From Sphingomonas sp. Leaf22 (GTDB taxonomy: Bacteria; Pseudomonadota; Alphaproteobacteria; Sphingomonadales; Sphingomonadaceae): 64,000 bases of DNA. The translations under genes were made by a program, and so were the position numbers. The notes below the pieces were generated by a model, which was not told the origin of the DNA, searched no databases, and saw only the letters and a program-made list of their open reading frames with translations. The stretch spans positions 87,532-151,531 of the forward strand of contig NZ_LMKP01000045.1 in NCBI RefSeq assembly GCF_001421715.1, in the 5' to 3' direction. The first letter of the stretch is position 1. Every line of letters starts with the position of its first letter. Shown here piece after piece: positions 1-7,148 of this stretch.

Positions 1-143
1 AATTCCCCTTTGGACGGCGGATATCGCGTACCGTCCTGTTCGGGGCCGCTAACCGCTGTCCATTTCACCTTGGTGACGGAGCCGCGTCAGATTATTTGCA
101 GGCTGAAATGAAGGGCGCGAGCGACGGTGGCCGGCACCGCCCT

Positions 144-1085
144 TCAGACGGACGTTACCTCGACGGTCAGATGCTCGAGTTCGTGCACGGGCTGGAGCCG
201 ACGCCGGATCTCGCCGGGGTCGACATTGCCCGTCGCGGCGACGCTGACGATGGCGGAACGTGCGTCGGGTCCGACCCGCCAGACGTGGAGGTCGACGATC
301 CTCGCGTCGCCGATTTCGACGCATTCCCGGACCTCCTGCGCGACATGGTCGTCGGTCCGGTCGAGCAGGACCCCGGCGGTATCGCGCATCAGCGACCACG
401 ACCAGCGTGCGATCACGATCCCGCCGACGATCCCCATGACCGGGTCCATCCAGATCCAGCCGAGATAACGTCCCGCGAGCAAGGCCGCGATCGCCAGCAC
501 CGACGTCAACGCATCCGCCAGAACATGGACATAGGCCGAGCGCATATTGTTGTCGCCGCCATGGCCATGATGATGGCCGTGGTGATCGTGGCCGTGATGG
601 TGACCGTGATGATGTCCATGATCGTGCCCATGCCCGCCGGACAGCAGAAAGGCGGAAGCGATGTTGACCAGCAGGCCGAGCGCCGCGATCCATGTAGCCT
701 CACCGAACGCGACGTCGATCGGTTGGAACAGGCGCAGGATCGATTCGACGCCGATCCCCAGCGCGACCAGCCCGAGGACCATGGCGGAGGCGAAACCGGC
801 AAGGTCGCCGACCTTGCCGGTTCCGAAACTATAGGCGCTGCTGTGCGCGTGACGCTTCGCATAGGCATAGGCGGCGGCCGCGATGCCGAGCGCGCCGGCA
901 TGGGTCGCCATGTGGAACCCATCGGCCAGCAGCGCCATCGATCCCGTGAGATAGCCCGCGGCAATCTCGCCGATCATCATCGCGGCGGTCAGCAGGACGA
1001 CCCACACCGTCCGGCGCGCGTTCGCATCGTGCGCCGCGCCGAGGAAGACATGGTCGTGCCGGAGGTGTTCGGTATCGGGCAGCAT
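144..1085 (-). CDS. dmeF: Cation diffusion facilitator, DmeF-type Co/Ni efflux
   Basis: Inner-membrane proton-coupled exporter of the CDF family, predicted to expel Co2+ and Ni2+ from the cytoplasm. The protein has several hydrophobic segments. Its TM2 reads LLADGFHMATHAG, with an HxxxH pair typical of DmeF rather than the HxxxD of zinc CDFs, and TM5 carries HVLADALTS. Between them lies a cytoplasmic histidine-rich loop (GHGHDHGHHHG and similar repeats, bases about 540-645), the usual metal-capture loop. The C-terminal cytoplasmic domain is complete. I chose the ATG at 1085 because AAGGGG lies 9 bases upstream; a GTG at 1103 would overlap the upstream regulator stop as GTGA. It lies immediately downstream of an RcnR-type regulator, which fits metal-inducible efflux. 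The cobalt/nickel assignment is inference from subfamily motifs and that neighbour. Confidence 0.9.
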   Translation of the reverse strand: MLPDTEHLRHDHVFLGAAHDANARRTVWVVLLTAAMMIGEIAAGYLTGSMALLADGFHMATHAGALGIAAAAYAYAKRHAHSSAYSFGTGKVGDLAGFASAMVLGLVALGIGVESILRLFQPIDVAFGEATWIAALGLLVNIASAFLLSGGHGHDHGHHHGHHHGHDHHGHHHGHGGDNNMRSAYVHVLADALTSVLAIAALLAGRYLGWIWMDPVMGIVGGIVIARWSWSLMRDTAGVLLDRTDDHVAQEVRECVEIGDARIVDLHVWRVGPDARSAIVSVAATGNVDPGEIRRRLQPVHELEHLTVEVTSV

Positions 1086-1099
1086 CGCGGTCGGCCCCT

Positions 1100-1375
1100 T
1101 CACTTGGCGTACCGGCGGATGACGGTCATCAGGTCGTCGGCACCCTTGCGGCGTTCCTCAGCCGACAGCCGGTCGTCGGCGACATGCGCCTCTAAGTGTT
1201 CGACGATGATCTCGTCGAGCAGGCCGTTCACCGCGCCGCGTACGGCGGCAACAAGGTGGAGAACTTCCGCACAGTCGGCGTCGGTTTCCAGTTTCCGTTC
1301 GACCGCGTTGACCTGCCCCGCGATCCGCTTCACGCGGGCGAGCAGCGCCTCGCGATGATCGTTGATATGCGCCAT
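1100..1375 (-). CDS. dmeR: RcnR/DmeR-type metal-sensing repressor
   Basis: Small all-helical DNA-binding repressor of the CsoR/RcnR family (91 residues, full length). Such proteins release DNA on binding metal. The residues that bind Ni/Co in E. coli RcnR are all present at the same positions: His3, Cys35, His60 and His64. This argues for a Co/Ni sensor rather than a copper (CsoR) or formaldehyde (FrmR) sensor. The ATG at 1375 has a good AGGAAAG ribosome site upstream. It is followed at once by dmeF on the same strand, so the two form an autoregulated operon. A palindrome at 1442-1458, just upstream, is the expected operator. Confidence 0.93.
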   Translation of the reverse strand: MAHINDHREALLARVKRIAGQVNAVERKLETDADCAEVLHLVAAVRGAVNGLLDEIIVEHLEAHVADDRLSAEERRKGADDLMTVIRRYAK

Positions 1376-1441
1376 TTTCTTTCCTCACGCGGCCGGTCGG
1401 GCAGGGCACAGCTTCTCGCTGGTGCCAACGGGCCGTATAGT

Positions 1442-1458
1442 ATAGGGGGATACCCTAT
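1442..1458. promoter_or_regulatory. Predicted RcnR/DmeR operator
   Basis: Perfect inverted repeat ATAGGG-GGATA-CCCTAT, 67 bases upstream of the regulator start. AT-rich arms around a G/C tract are the known operator style of RcnR and rhizobial DmeR. It lies between the dmeR-dmeF operon and the divergent DUF1289 gene, so it could affect both. Confidence 0.75.
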
Positions 1459-1476
1459 GCAACGGGATGGATGTTG

Positions 1477-1668
1477 ATGCGCTCGCCTTGTGTCGAACTC
1501 TGCGGTTTCGATGCCCGTACCGGTTGGTGTCGGGGGTGTGGACGTACGCGCGACGAAGTCCGGCGCTGGCGCAATCTGCGGCCGGGCGATGCCCGTCGGG
1601 TCGCGAGCGATCTGCCGCATCGTCTGACGAAGCTGGCGTCGCGTATTGGCGAGGAGGATGCGCGCTGA
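1477..1668 (+). CDS. DUF1289 small cysteine-rich protein
   Basis: Protein of 63 residues matching the DUF1289 family: an N-terminal SPCVELC followed by GWCRGCGRTRDE, giving four cysteines that look like a small zinc- or metal-binding knuckle, then a basic helical tail. The function of the family is not established. I prefer the ATG at 1477 (GGGATGG six bases upstream) to the one at 1471. It is divergent from dmeR and lies next to the metal operator, so metal-linked expression is possible but unproven. Its stop overlaps the next start as TGATG, so the two genes are translationally coupled. Confidence 0.8.
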   Translation: MRSPCVELCGFDARTGWCRGCGRTRDEVRRWRNLRPGDARRVASDLPHRLTKLASRIGEEDAR

Positions 1669-2018
1669 TGTTCTACCTTGTCGTCAAGGCGCTGGTGTCG
1701 GGTATCCTGATCGCGGCTGCATCCGAAGTGGCGAAGCGGTTTCCGGGCTTCGGCGCGCTGATCGCCTCGCTGCCGCTGGTGTCGGTGCTCGGCATGATCT
1801 GGCTGTGGCGCGACAAGCCCGATGCCGAGAACATGGCCGCGCATGCCGGGGCGACCTTCTGGTACGTCCTCCCGTCGCTGCCGATGTTCCTGCTCATCCC
1901 CGCGCTTTTGCGGGCGGGGTTGCCGTTCTGGCTGGCGCTGACCCTGGGGTGCATCCTGACGATCGTGCTCTACTCGGCGATGACCGTGCTGGCACCGCGG
2001 TTCGGGCTGCGCCTGTGA
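1668..2018 (+). CDS. DUF3147 family small membrane protein
   Basis: Protein of 116 residues made almost entirely of hydrophobic segments (about four transmembrane helices). It includes the AASEVAKRFPGFGALIAS stretch and a central WLWRDK loop, consistent with DUF3147. The role is unknown. The ATG overlaps the stop of the DUF1289 gene (TGATG), so it is the second gene of a two-gene unit. It ends just before a pair of hairpins that separate it from the convergent mucR-like gene. Confidence 0.75.
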   Translation: MFYLVVKALVSGILIAAASEVAKRFPGFGALIASLPLVSVLGMIWLWRDKPDAENMAAHAGATFWYVLPSLPMFLLIPALLRAGLPFWLALTLGCILTIVLYSAMTVLAPRFGLRL

Positions 2019-2113
2019 TGTGGGGGGCATTCCCGCCGTGGTTCCCCGTTCGCGACTGCCGTCCTCGCCGGACGGATCACGCAGCCACCACGGCGGAGTA
2101 GCTAAGCCTCGTA

Positions 2114-2154
2114 TCTGCAGCGGCGCGGATGCGCCGTTGCAGACAGGGCTGTCT
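2114..2154. terminator. Two adjacent hairpins between convergent genes
   Basis: First hairpin: 13-base arms 2114-2126 and 2131-2143 with a GGAT loop and one G:T pair. Second: AGACAG-GG-CTGTCT at 2141-2154, touching the stop of the mucR-like gene. No clear T-tract follows, so the terminator role is inferred from position between converging genes. Confidence 0.5.
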
Positions 2155-2595
2155 CTATTCTTCGCTTGCGGCCGCGCCGCGCGGCTTGCGACCGAGGCCG
2201 ATCGTCTTGGCCATCGCCCGACGGCTTTCGCTGTAGGTCGGCGCGACCATCGGATAGTCGGCCTTCAGATTGTATCGCTTGCGATATTCGTCCGCGGTCA
2301 GGCCGTTGCTCGAAAGATGGCGACGCAGCGTACGATAGGGCTTTCCGTCGATCATCGACAGGATGTGGTCCGGCGAAGCAAGCGATTTGCGCACCGACAC
2401 TGCCGGCACATATTCCTCGTTCTCGTTCCGCGTTTCCGCGACGGCGGTCTCGGGCGCGTCGAGCTTCGTCAACGTGTCGTGCATCGCCTGAAGGAATGCC
2501 GGTACGTCGGTCGTGGTCACGCGCGTATTGGAATTGCCGAGCCACGCTATCGTCAGTTCGGTTGCGAGTTCGATCGTGTTCGTTACTTCGGTCAT
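2155..2595 (-). CDS. MucR/Ros-family regulator lacking zinc ligands
   Basis: Transcription factor of the Ros/MucR family (146 residues). Alphaproteobacterial members control exopolysaccharide, surface and cell-cycle genes by binding AT-rich DNA. The C-terminal domain (about residues 70-137) keeps the family core, with DGKPYRTLRRHL, LTADEYRKRYNL and the hallmark ADYPMVAP, followed by a basic tail. The prokaryotic zinc finger is broken, however. Both cysteine positions are hydrophobic (ILSMIDG), only the first histidine (His93) remains, and the second is replaced in RRHLSSN. Zinc-free Ros homologues that still bind DNA are known from Mesorhizobium loti, so the protein may be functional. It stands alone, convergent with the DUF3147 gene. 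Confidence 0.88.
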   Translation of the reverse strand: MTEVTNTIELATELTIAWLGNSNTRVTTTDVPAFLQAMHDTLTKLDAPETAVAETRNENEEYVPAVSVRKSLASPDHILSMIDGKPYRTLRRHLSSNGLTADEYRKRYNLKADYPMVAPTYSESRRAMAKTIGLGRKPRGAAASEE

Positions 2596-2678
2596 TCGGT
2601 TACATCCGGTACTATTGTTATGTTTACATTAGATCGAAATGATACGGATTCAATATCTACACCTGTATCCGGATCGGA

Positions 2679-2876
2679 TTAAAGGCTGATCCCTCGTTTC
2701 ATCATTTCGAATTTGGCGATTTCCTTGAGCGGATTGTCCGCCTTCGCATCGAAGATATCGGCAAGATCGAGAAGGTCGTCATTGTCGAGCGCCACGATCG
2801 CAGCTTCGATGGCGACGACACGCTGCTCGGTCCGTTCGCTTTTTTCAGCGATCCGCTTCATTCTGGTTCTCAGCAT
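2679..2876 (-). CDS. Small hypothetical protein, coiled-coil N-terminus
   Basis: I do not recognise this gene. The predicted 65-residue product has a charged helical N-terminal half (RIAEKSERTEQRVVAIEAAI), then an acidic LDNDDLLDLADIF stretch and the ending EMMKRGISL. I chose the internal ATG at 2876 because AGGA lies 8 bases upstream; an ATG at 2906 in the same frame has no ribosome site. It lies upstream of the mucR-like gene on the same strand, 83 bases away. Its small size and the lack of a family match keep confidence moderate. Confidence 0.45.
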   Translation of the reverse strand: MLRTRMKRIAEKSERTEQRVVAIEAAIVALDNDDLLDLADIFDAKADNPLKEIAKFEMMKRGISL

Positions 2877-3358
2877 ATTGCATGTCCTATGCGGCCGTTT
2901 TGCCATATCGTCCAGTGCAATACGACCTCCGCCAGGCTTGTTCCCGCAATCGATCTTGATTCGTAGCGGGTGCCGCTGTCGTTAGTCGGGATTACGGCCG
3001 ATCGATCGACGCGTCATACTGTCGGAGGCCGCTTCGCCGAATATTGGGAACGGCGTTTTTCTGCCCGGATTGCGCCGCTATTAACCGCGATCGACGTTGC
3101 GTCGGTCGTCGGCGACCGACAATGCTTTCCTTCGACCACAATTCTGTCGGCCATTCGGATGGTACAAGGGTGAGGCTTTTGTCGAAAGGTCTTGCGCGAT
3201 GGTCGTCCGACCGCGAAGCGAGAGGCGCCGAACGCCATCTTGCCCGCATGGTCCCGTTCGCCGATAGTCAGGACGTCGCGGCGCGACGGGTCGGGGCTAA
3301 CAATTCGGCTCCCGCCGTATGAACAAACGCCTTATAAACAAACATTGTCAGGAAGAGG
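2877..3358. other. Gene-poor stretch upstream of the GH5 gene
   Basis: No convincing coding region. Short open frames here occur on both strands and lack ribosome sites or family motifs. It contains a perfect hairpin at 3101-3120 (GTCGGTC, six-base loop, GACCGAC). The right end must hold the promoter of the GH5-GH39 operon; I cannot assign -35/-10 boxes with confidence. Confidence 0.5.
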
Positions 3359-4630
3359 ATGACCGATATCGTGCAGCATTCGTGGCTTTCACCGCGTACC
3401 GGTTGGAACGCCGGCCTCGCCGTGTTCGCGATCGGGCTGATTACCGGCTGTTCCGGCACCGGCAATGCGTCGGGAAGCGTGTCGGCCCCGCCAACCGCGA
3501 CGGTCACGCCGGGCCCGATACCCACACCGGTCGCGACGCCGTCACCGACACCGGTCGCGACGTCGTCACCGACGATGACCGCGACGCAGTTCGCCGCGCG
3601 GATGGTGCCCGGCTGGAACCTCGGTAACTCGCTGGAGGCGATCGGTGGTGCGCCCGCCCCGACGACCGTCTCGCAGGAGACGGCATGGGGCAATCCGGTC
3701 GTGTCGCAGGCGCTGTTGAACGCGGTCGCAGCGGCGGGTTTCAAGAGCATTCGCGTGCCCGTTTCGTGGAAACAATATGCCGACGCCAACGACCGGATCG
3801 GGGCGGCATGGTTCGACCCCGTCGCGCAGGTGGTCGATCAGGCGCGTCAGGCCGGGCTGATCGTCATTATCAACGTCCATTGGGACGGGGGCTGGCTGCA
3901 ACCGACCTATGCCGATCAGGCGGCAGCCAATGCGCGGCTCAAGACCTTCTGGACGCAGATCGCGACCCGGTTCCGCGATCAGGACGACCGCCTGTTGTTC
4001 GCGGGTACCAACGAAGTCATGGTCAAGGACAATTACAACGCGCCAACCGCCGAACATTGCGCCGTACAGAATGGTTTCAACAAGGTCTTCGTCGACGCGG
4101 TGCGCGCGACCGGCGGCGGCAATGCCAGCCGCTATCTGATCGTGCAGGGCTATAATACCAACATCGACCACACCATCGCGTGCAACGCCACGCTGCCTAC
4201 CGACAGCGTTGTCGGACGGATGATGATGGAGGTGCATTATTACGACCCCTATGATTTCGCGCTGAACGAGAAGAGCGCGATCTGGCAATGGGGCGCGGGC
4301 GCGACCGACCCGAAGGCCGTTCAGGCGTGGGGGAACGAAGAGGGGGTCGATGCGGCGTTCCGGAAGGTGAAGGTGACCTTCGCCGACCGGGGCATTCCCG
4401 TCATTCTGGGCGAATATGGCGCGATCGCCAAGACGAAGTATGATCCGGCCGGCAAGTACCGGGCCGCATGGGACCGTTATGTCACCCGGTCGGCGGTGCA
4501 GCACGGCATGGTCCCGATCTATTGGGACAATGGTCCGACCGGCAATCACACCCTCGGCCTGTTCGATCGCGCGGCGGCCCGCGTGGTCCATGCCGATATC
4601 GTCGAGGCCATCGTGCAGGCAGCGAAATGA
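3359..4630 (+). CDS. GH5 endo-beta-glucanase, lipoprotein
   Basis: Secreted glycoside hydrolase family 5 enzyme, predicted to cut beta-1,4-glucan or xyloglucan backbones. The N-terminus has a lipoprotein signal with lipobox LITG-C (Cys31), so the enzyme is probably anchored to a membrane, perhaps at the cell surface. A Pro/Thr-rich linker (about residues 43-72) precedes the TIM barrel. The barrel starts with PGWNLGNSLEA and ETAWGNP, typical of the GH5_4-like group. The acid/base is Glu219 in AGTNEV and the nucleophile is Glu352 in ILGEYG; INVHWDGGW supplies the conserved histidine. Its stop overlaps the next start (ATGA), coupling it to a GH39 enzyme. Subfamily and substrate are inferred. Confidence 0.9.
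   Translation: MTDIVQHSWLSPRTGWNAGLAVFAIGLITGCSGTGNASGSVSAPPTATVTPGPIPTPVATPSPTPVATSSPTMTATQFAARMVPGWNLGNSLEAIGGAPAPTTVSQETAWGNPVVSQALLNAVAAAGFKSIRVPVSWKQYADANDRIGAAWFDPVAQVVDQARQAGLIVIINVHWDGGWLQPTYADQAAANARLKTFWTQIATRFRDQDDRLLFAGTNEVMVKDNYNAPTAEHCAVQNGFNKVFVDAVRATGGGNASRYLIVQGYNTNIDHTIACNATLPTDSVVGRMMMEVHYYDPYDFALNEKSAIWQWGAGATDPKAVQAWGNEEGVDAAFRKVKVTFADRGIPVILGEYGAIAKTKYDPAGKYRAAWDRYVTRSAVQHGMVPIYWDNGPTGNHTLGLFDRAAARVVHADIVEAIVQAAK
3525..3572 (+). repeat. 24-bp tandem duplication in GH5 linker
   Basis: Two adjacent 24-base units (3525-3548, 3549-3572) are identical at 23 positions and encode TPVATPSP followed by TPVATSSP. The copy expands the proline/threonine linker in frame. Confidence 0.85.
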
Positions 4631-6225
4631 TGACCGTTCCGACGGGCGGTTTCCTGCGACGCGCGATGCTCGCCCCGGCGATGGCGTTGGGGCTGATCGT
4701 GACGCCGGCGAGCAGCGTCCCGGGGACGGCGCAACGTGCGGCGGCGCGCGCGATCGTTATCGACGTGCGCGGGGACACCACACCGCGCGATCGCATGGCG
4801 CAGATGTCGATCGGGTCCGACTTCCCCGGCACGCTGATCCGCGAGGACAGTCTGGCGCAGTTGGCGACGGTGCAGAAGGAGCTGCGGTTCCGCTACATCC
4901 GCTTCCATCACGTCTTTGCCGACGAACTGGGTACCTATCGCGAGCAGAATGGCAGGCCGGTCCATGACTGGACCCGGCTGGACCATCTCTACGACCGTCT
5001 GCTCGGCATGGGGCTGAAACCGTTCGTCGAACTGGGCTTCACGCCCGATGCCATGAAACAGTCGGATCAGACCATCTTCTACTGGAAGGGCAACACCTCG
5101 CATCCGCAGCCCGAAAAGTGGACGGCGCTGGTCGATGCGTTCGTGCGGCATATGATCGCGCGCTACGGCCAACAGGAAGTCCGCAGCTGGTATTTCGAAT
5201 TCTGGAACGAGCCCAATCTGGCCGGTTTCTGGGAAAAGGGCGACCAGCAGGCCTATTTCGACTATTATGGCCGCACCGCGCGGACGATCAAGGCGATCGA
5301 CCCCGCGCTACGTGTCGGCGGACCGTCGACCGCGGGTGCCGCGTGGGTGCCCGAATTCCTACGCTATGTGGAGCGCGAGAAGCTCCCGATCGATTTCGTC
5401 ACGACGCATACCTATGGCGTCGAAGGCGGGTTCCTCGATGAAAAGGGCGAAGGCGACAACAAGCTGTCGCGCAACCCCGACGCGATCGTCAACGACGTCC
5501 GCAAGGTGCGCGGGGAGATCGACGCGACGCGCTATGCCGGCCTGCCGCTGTTCTTCACCGAATGGAGCACCAGCTACAACCCGCGCGATCCGATCCACGA
5601 CGATTACATGGGTGCCGCCTATATCCTGTCCAAACTGCGCCGGACCGAGGGTCTGGTGCAGGGCATGAGCTATTGGACCTATAGCGATCTGTTCGAGGAG
5701 CCCGGGCCACAGCGCAAGCCGTTCGAGGGCGGCTTCGGGCTGATGAACCCGCAGGGCATTCGCAAGGCGGCGTGGTTCGCGTACAAATATCTGGCGGAAC
5801 TGGGCGACCGGGAACTCCGGACGGGTGACGAGGCGAGCATCGCGACGTTGCGGGGCAACGCGTTGCAGGTGCTGGCGTGGCGCGACGTGCTGCCCGATCA
5901 AAACGTCAGCAACCGGCCGTTCTTCACCAAAATCCGCCCGCCGGCCGCCGCACCGGACCTGACGATTCAGGCGCGCGGGTTGAAGCCGGGGTCCTATCGC
6001 CTGTCGGTGCGGCGAACCGGATATGAACGCAACGACGCCTATACCCGCTATCTTCAGATGGGCAGCCCGACGAAATTGACGTCGGCGCAACTCGGCGCGC
6101 TGCAATCGCTGACGAAGGACACCGCCGTGGTCCGTAGCATCGCCGTCGGGCGCGACGGCGTCGCGCGCGTCGATCTACCGATGCACGATCACGACGTCGT
6201 GATGATCGAACTGACCAGATCGTAA
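4627..6225 (+). CDS. GH39 glycosidase (beta-xylosidase-like)
   Basis: Family 39 glycoside hydrolase (532 residues), predicted to remove beta-xylose or related sugars from oligosaccharides. The N-terminus is hydrophobic (MLAPAMALGLIVTPASS), an export signal, so it probably acts in the periplasm. The acid/base is Glu195 in FEFWNEPNL and the nucleophile is Glu312 in FFTEWSTSY. The TIM barrel is followed by a beta-rich C-terminal region (TIQARGLKPGSYRLSVRR), as usual for GH39. The start at 4627 overlaps the GH5 stop by four bases. An endoglucanase anchored to the envelope plus an exo-acting GH39 suggests stepwise hemicellulose use. A GH95 fucosidase at 61335-63677 would fit the same substrate class. 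Confidence 0.9.
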   Translation: MMTVPTGGFLRRAMLAPAMALGLIVTPASSVPGTAQRAAARAIVIDVRGDTTPRDRMAQMSIGSDFPGTLIREDSLAQLATVQKELRFRYIRFHHVFADELGTYREQNGRPVHDWTRLDHLYDRLLGMGLKPFVELGFTPDAMKQSDQTIFYWKGNTSHPQPEKWTALVDAFVRHMIARYGQQEVRSWYFEFWNEPNLAGFWEKGDQQAYFDYYGRTARTIKAIDPALRVGGPSTAGAAWVPEFLRYVEREKLPIDFVTTHTYGVEGGFLDEKGEGDNKLSRNPDAIVNDVRKVRGEIDATRYAGLPLFFTEWSTSYNPRDPIHDDYMGAAYILSKLRRTEGLVQGMSYWTYSDLFEEPGPQRKPFEGGFGLMNPQGIRKAAWFAYKYLAELGDRELRTGDEASIATLRGNALQVLAWRDVLPDQNVSNRPFFTKIRPPAAAPDLTIQARGLKPGSYRLSVRRTGYERNDAYTRYLQMGSPTKLTSAQLGALQSLTKDTAVVRSIAVGRDGVARVDLPMHDHDVVMIELTRS

Positions 6226-6296
6226 CGCGCTTCGACGGGAGGGCGGGCGGACAGGCCCCGGCATCGTCCCTTCGTCGCGCCCGATACGGCTGACGG

Positions 6297-6848
6297 TCAG
6301 CGCAGGATGACGTCGGCTCCGTGTTTGTGCGCGCGAATTTCCGCTTCGCTCAGGCCGTTGATCTCGTGCGGGAAGATCAGCCAGTCGTTGGTCTCATGGA
6401 CGTAATAGTCGGGCTTCAGGTCGGTCACGTTGCGCGATGGTTTGAAATAGACGGTCGCGACCTTCACTTCGTCCGGGATGTTGTTGCGGCAGCGTTCTTT
6501 CAGCTCCTTCAGCACCGCACGGATCGATCGGCCGGAATCGAAGACGTCATCGATCAGCAGCAGGCGATCCTCGGGGTTGAGGACGTCGATCAGATAGCCG
6601 AGGCCGTAGATGCGGACCTGCGGGTCCTGCCGGTCGATGCCGGTATAGGAGGTGGTGCGGATCGCGATGTGATCGCTCTGGATACCGCGATATTCCAGCA
6701 GTTCCTGCACCGCGATGCCCACCGGCGCGCCCCCGCGCCAGATGCCGACGATATGGGTCGGCCGGAACCCCGAATCGAAGACGAGATTGGCGAGGCGAAA
6801 GGAATCCTCAAGCAGGCGATCGGCGGACAGATAGACTTTGGTGACCAC
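6297..6848 (-). CDS. Purine phosphoribosyltransferase
   Basis: Type I phosphoribosyltransferase (183 residues) that should join PRPP to a purine base (hypoxanthine, guanine or xanthine), returning it to the nucleotide pool. The PRPP-binding loop is clear (LLLIDDVFDSGRS), and IVGIWRGGAPVG is the N-terminal substrate/PPi loop. The GTG start at 6848 has GGAAG five bases upstream. It lies at the edge of the purine catabolic region and on the same strand as the adenine deaminase, 300 bases away, which supports a purine substrate. Which base it prefers cannot be told from sequence. Confidence 0.82.
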   Translation of the reverse strand: MVTKVYLSADRLLEDSFRLANLVFDSGFRPTHIVGIWRGGAPVGIAVQELLEYRGIQSDHIAIRTTSYTGIDRQDPQVRIYGLGYLIDVLNPEDRLLLIDDVFDSGRSIRAVLKELKERCRNNIPDEVKVATVYFKPSRNVTDLKPDYYVHETNDWLIFPHEINGLSEAEIRAHKHGADVILR

Positions 6849-6994
6849 AAGACTTCCAGTATCGTTGCACGGTTGGCGCGCGCGAAAAATCCGTCCGAAA
6901 CGCCGCGATCATATTGTCGGCCGTCCGCCGAAAGCGCAAGCGACCCGGTAGTTGCGAGACCTTTGCGAAGGTCGCAAACGTGGCCGAGACCTCG

Positions 6995-7083
6995 CCGTAC
7001 CCCCGCGCAGGCGGGGGTCCAGAGCAAAGCAGAACAACGGCTTGTGCCTGGAACCCTGGACCCCCGCCTGCGCGGGGGTACGG
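6995..7083. repeat. REP-like long inverted repeat, copy 1
   Basis: Perfect 28-base arms 6995-7022 and 7056-7083, beginning CCGTACCCCCGCGCAGGCGG, around a 33-base centre. Each arm is itself a small palindrome (CCCCCGC-GCAG-GCGGGGG). A near-identical copy lies at 56325-56411. This fits a paired REP/BIME-type intergenic element. Confidence 0.85.
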
Positions 7084-7148
7084 CAGGGGGGCGGGATCGG
7101 TACTTCCGCAGAGGTTTCGCATTTGCAGAGACGCAGGAAGGAACCTGC

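Noticed and set aside
540..645. Repetitive CAT/CCATGATG region resembling a tandem repeat or CRISPR-like array
   Set aside because: It encodes the histidine-rich loop of DmeF; the repeat follows from His/Gly codons and has no spacer structure.
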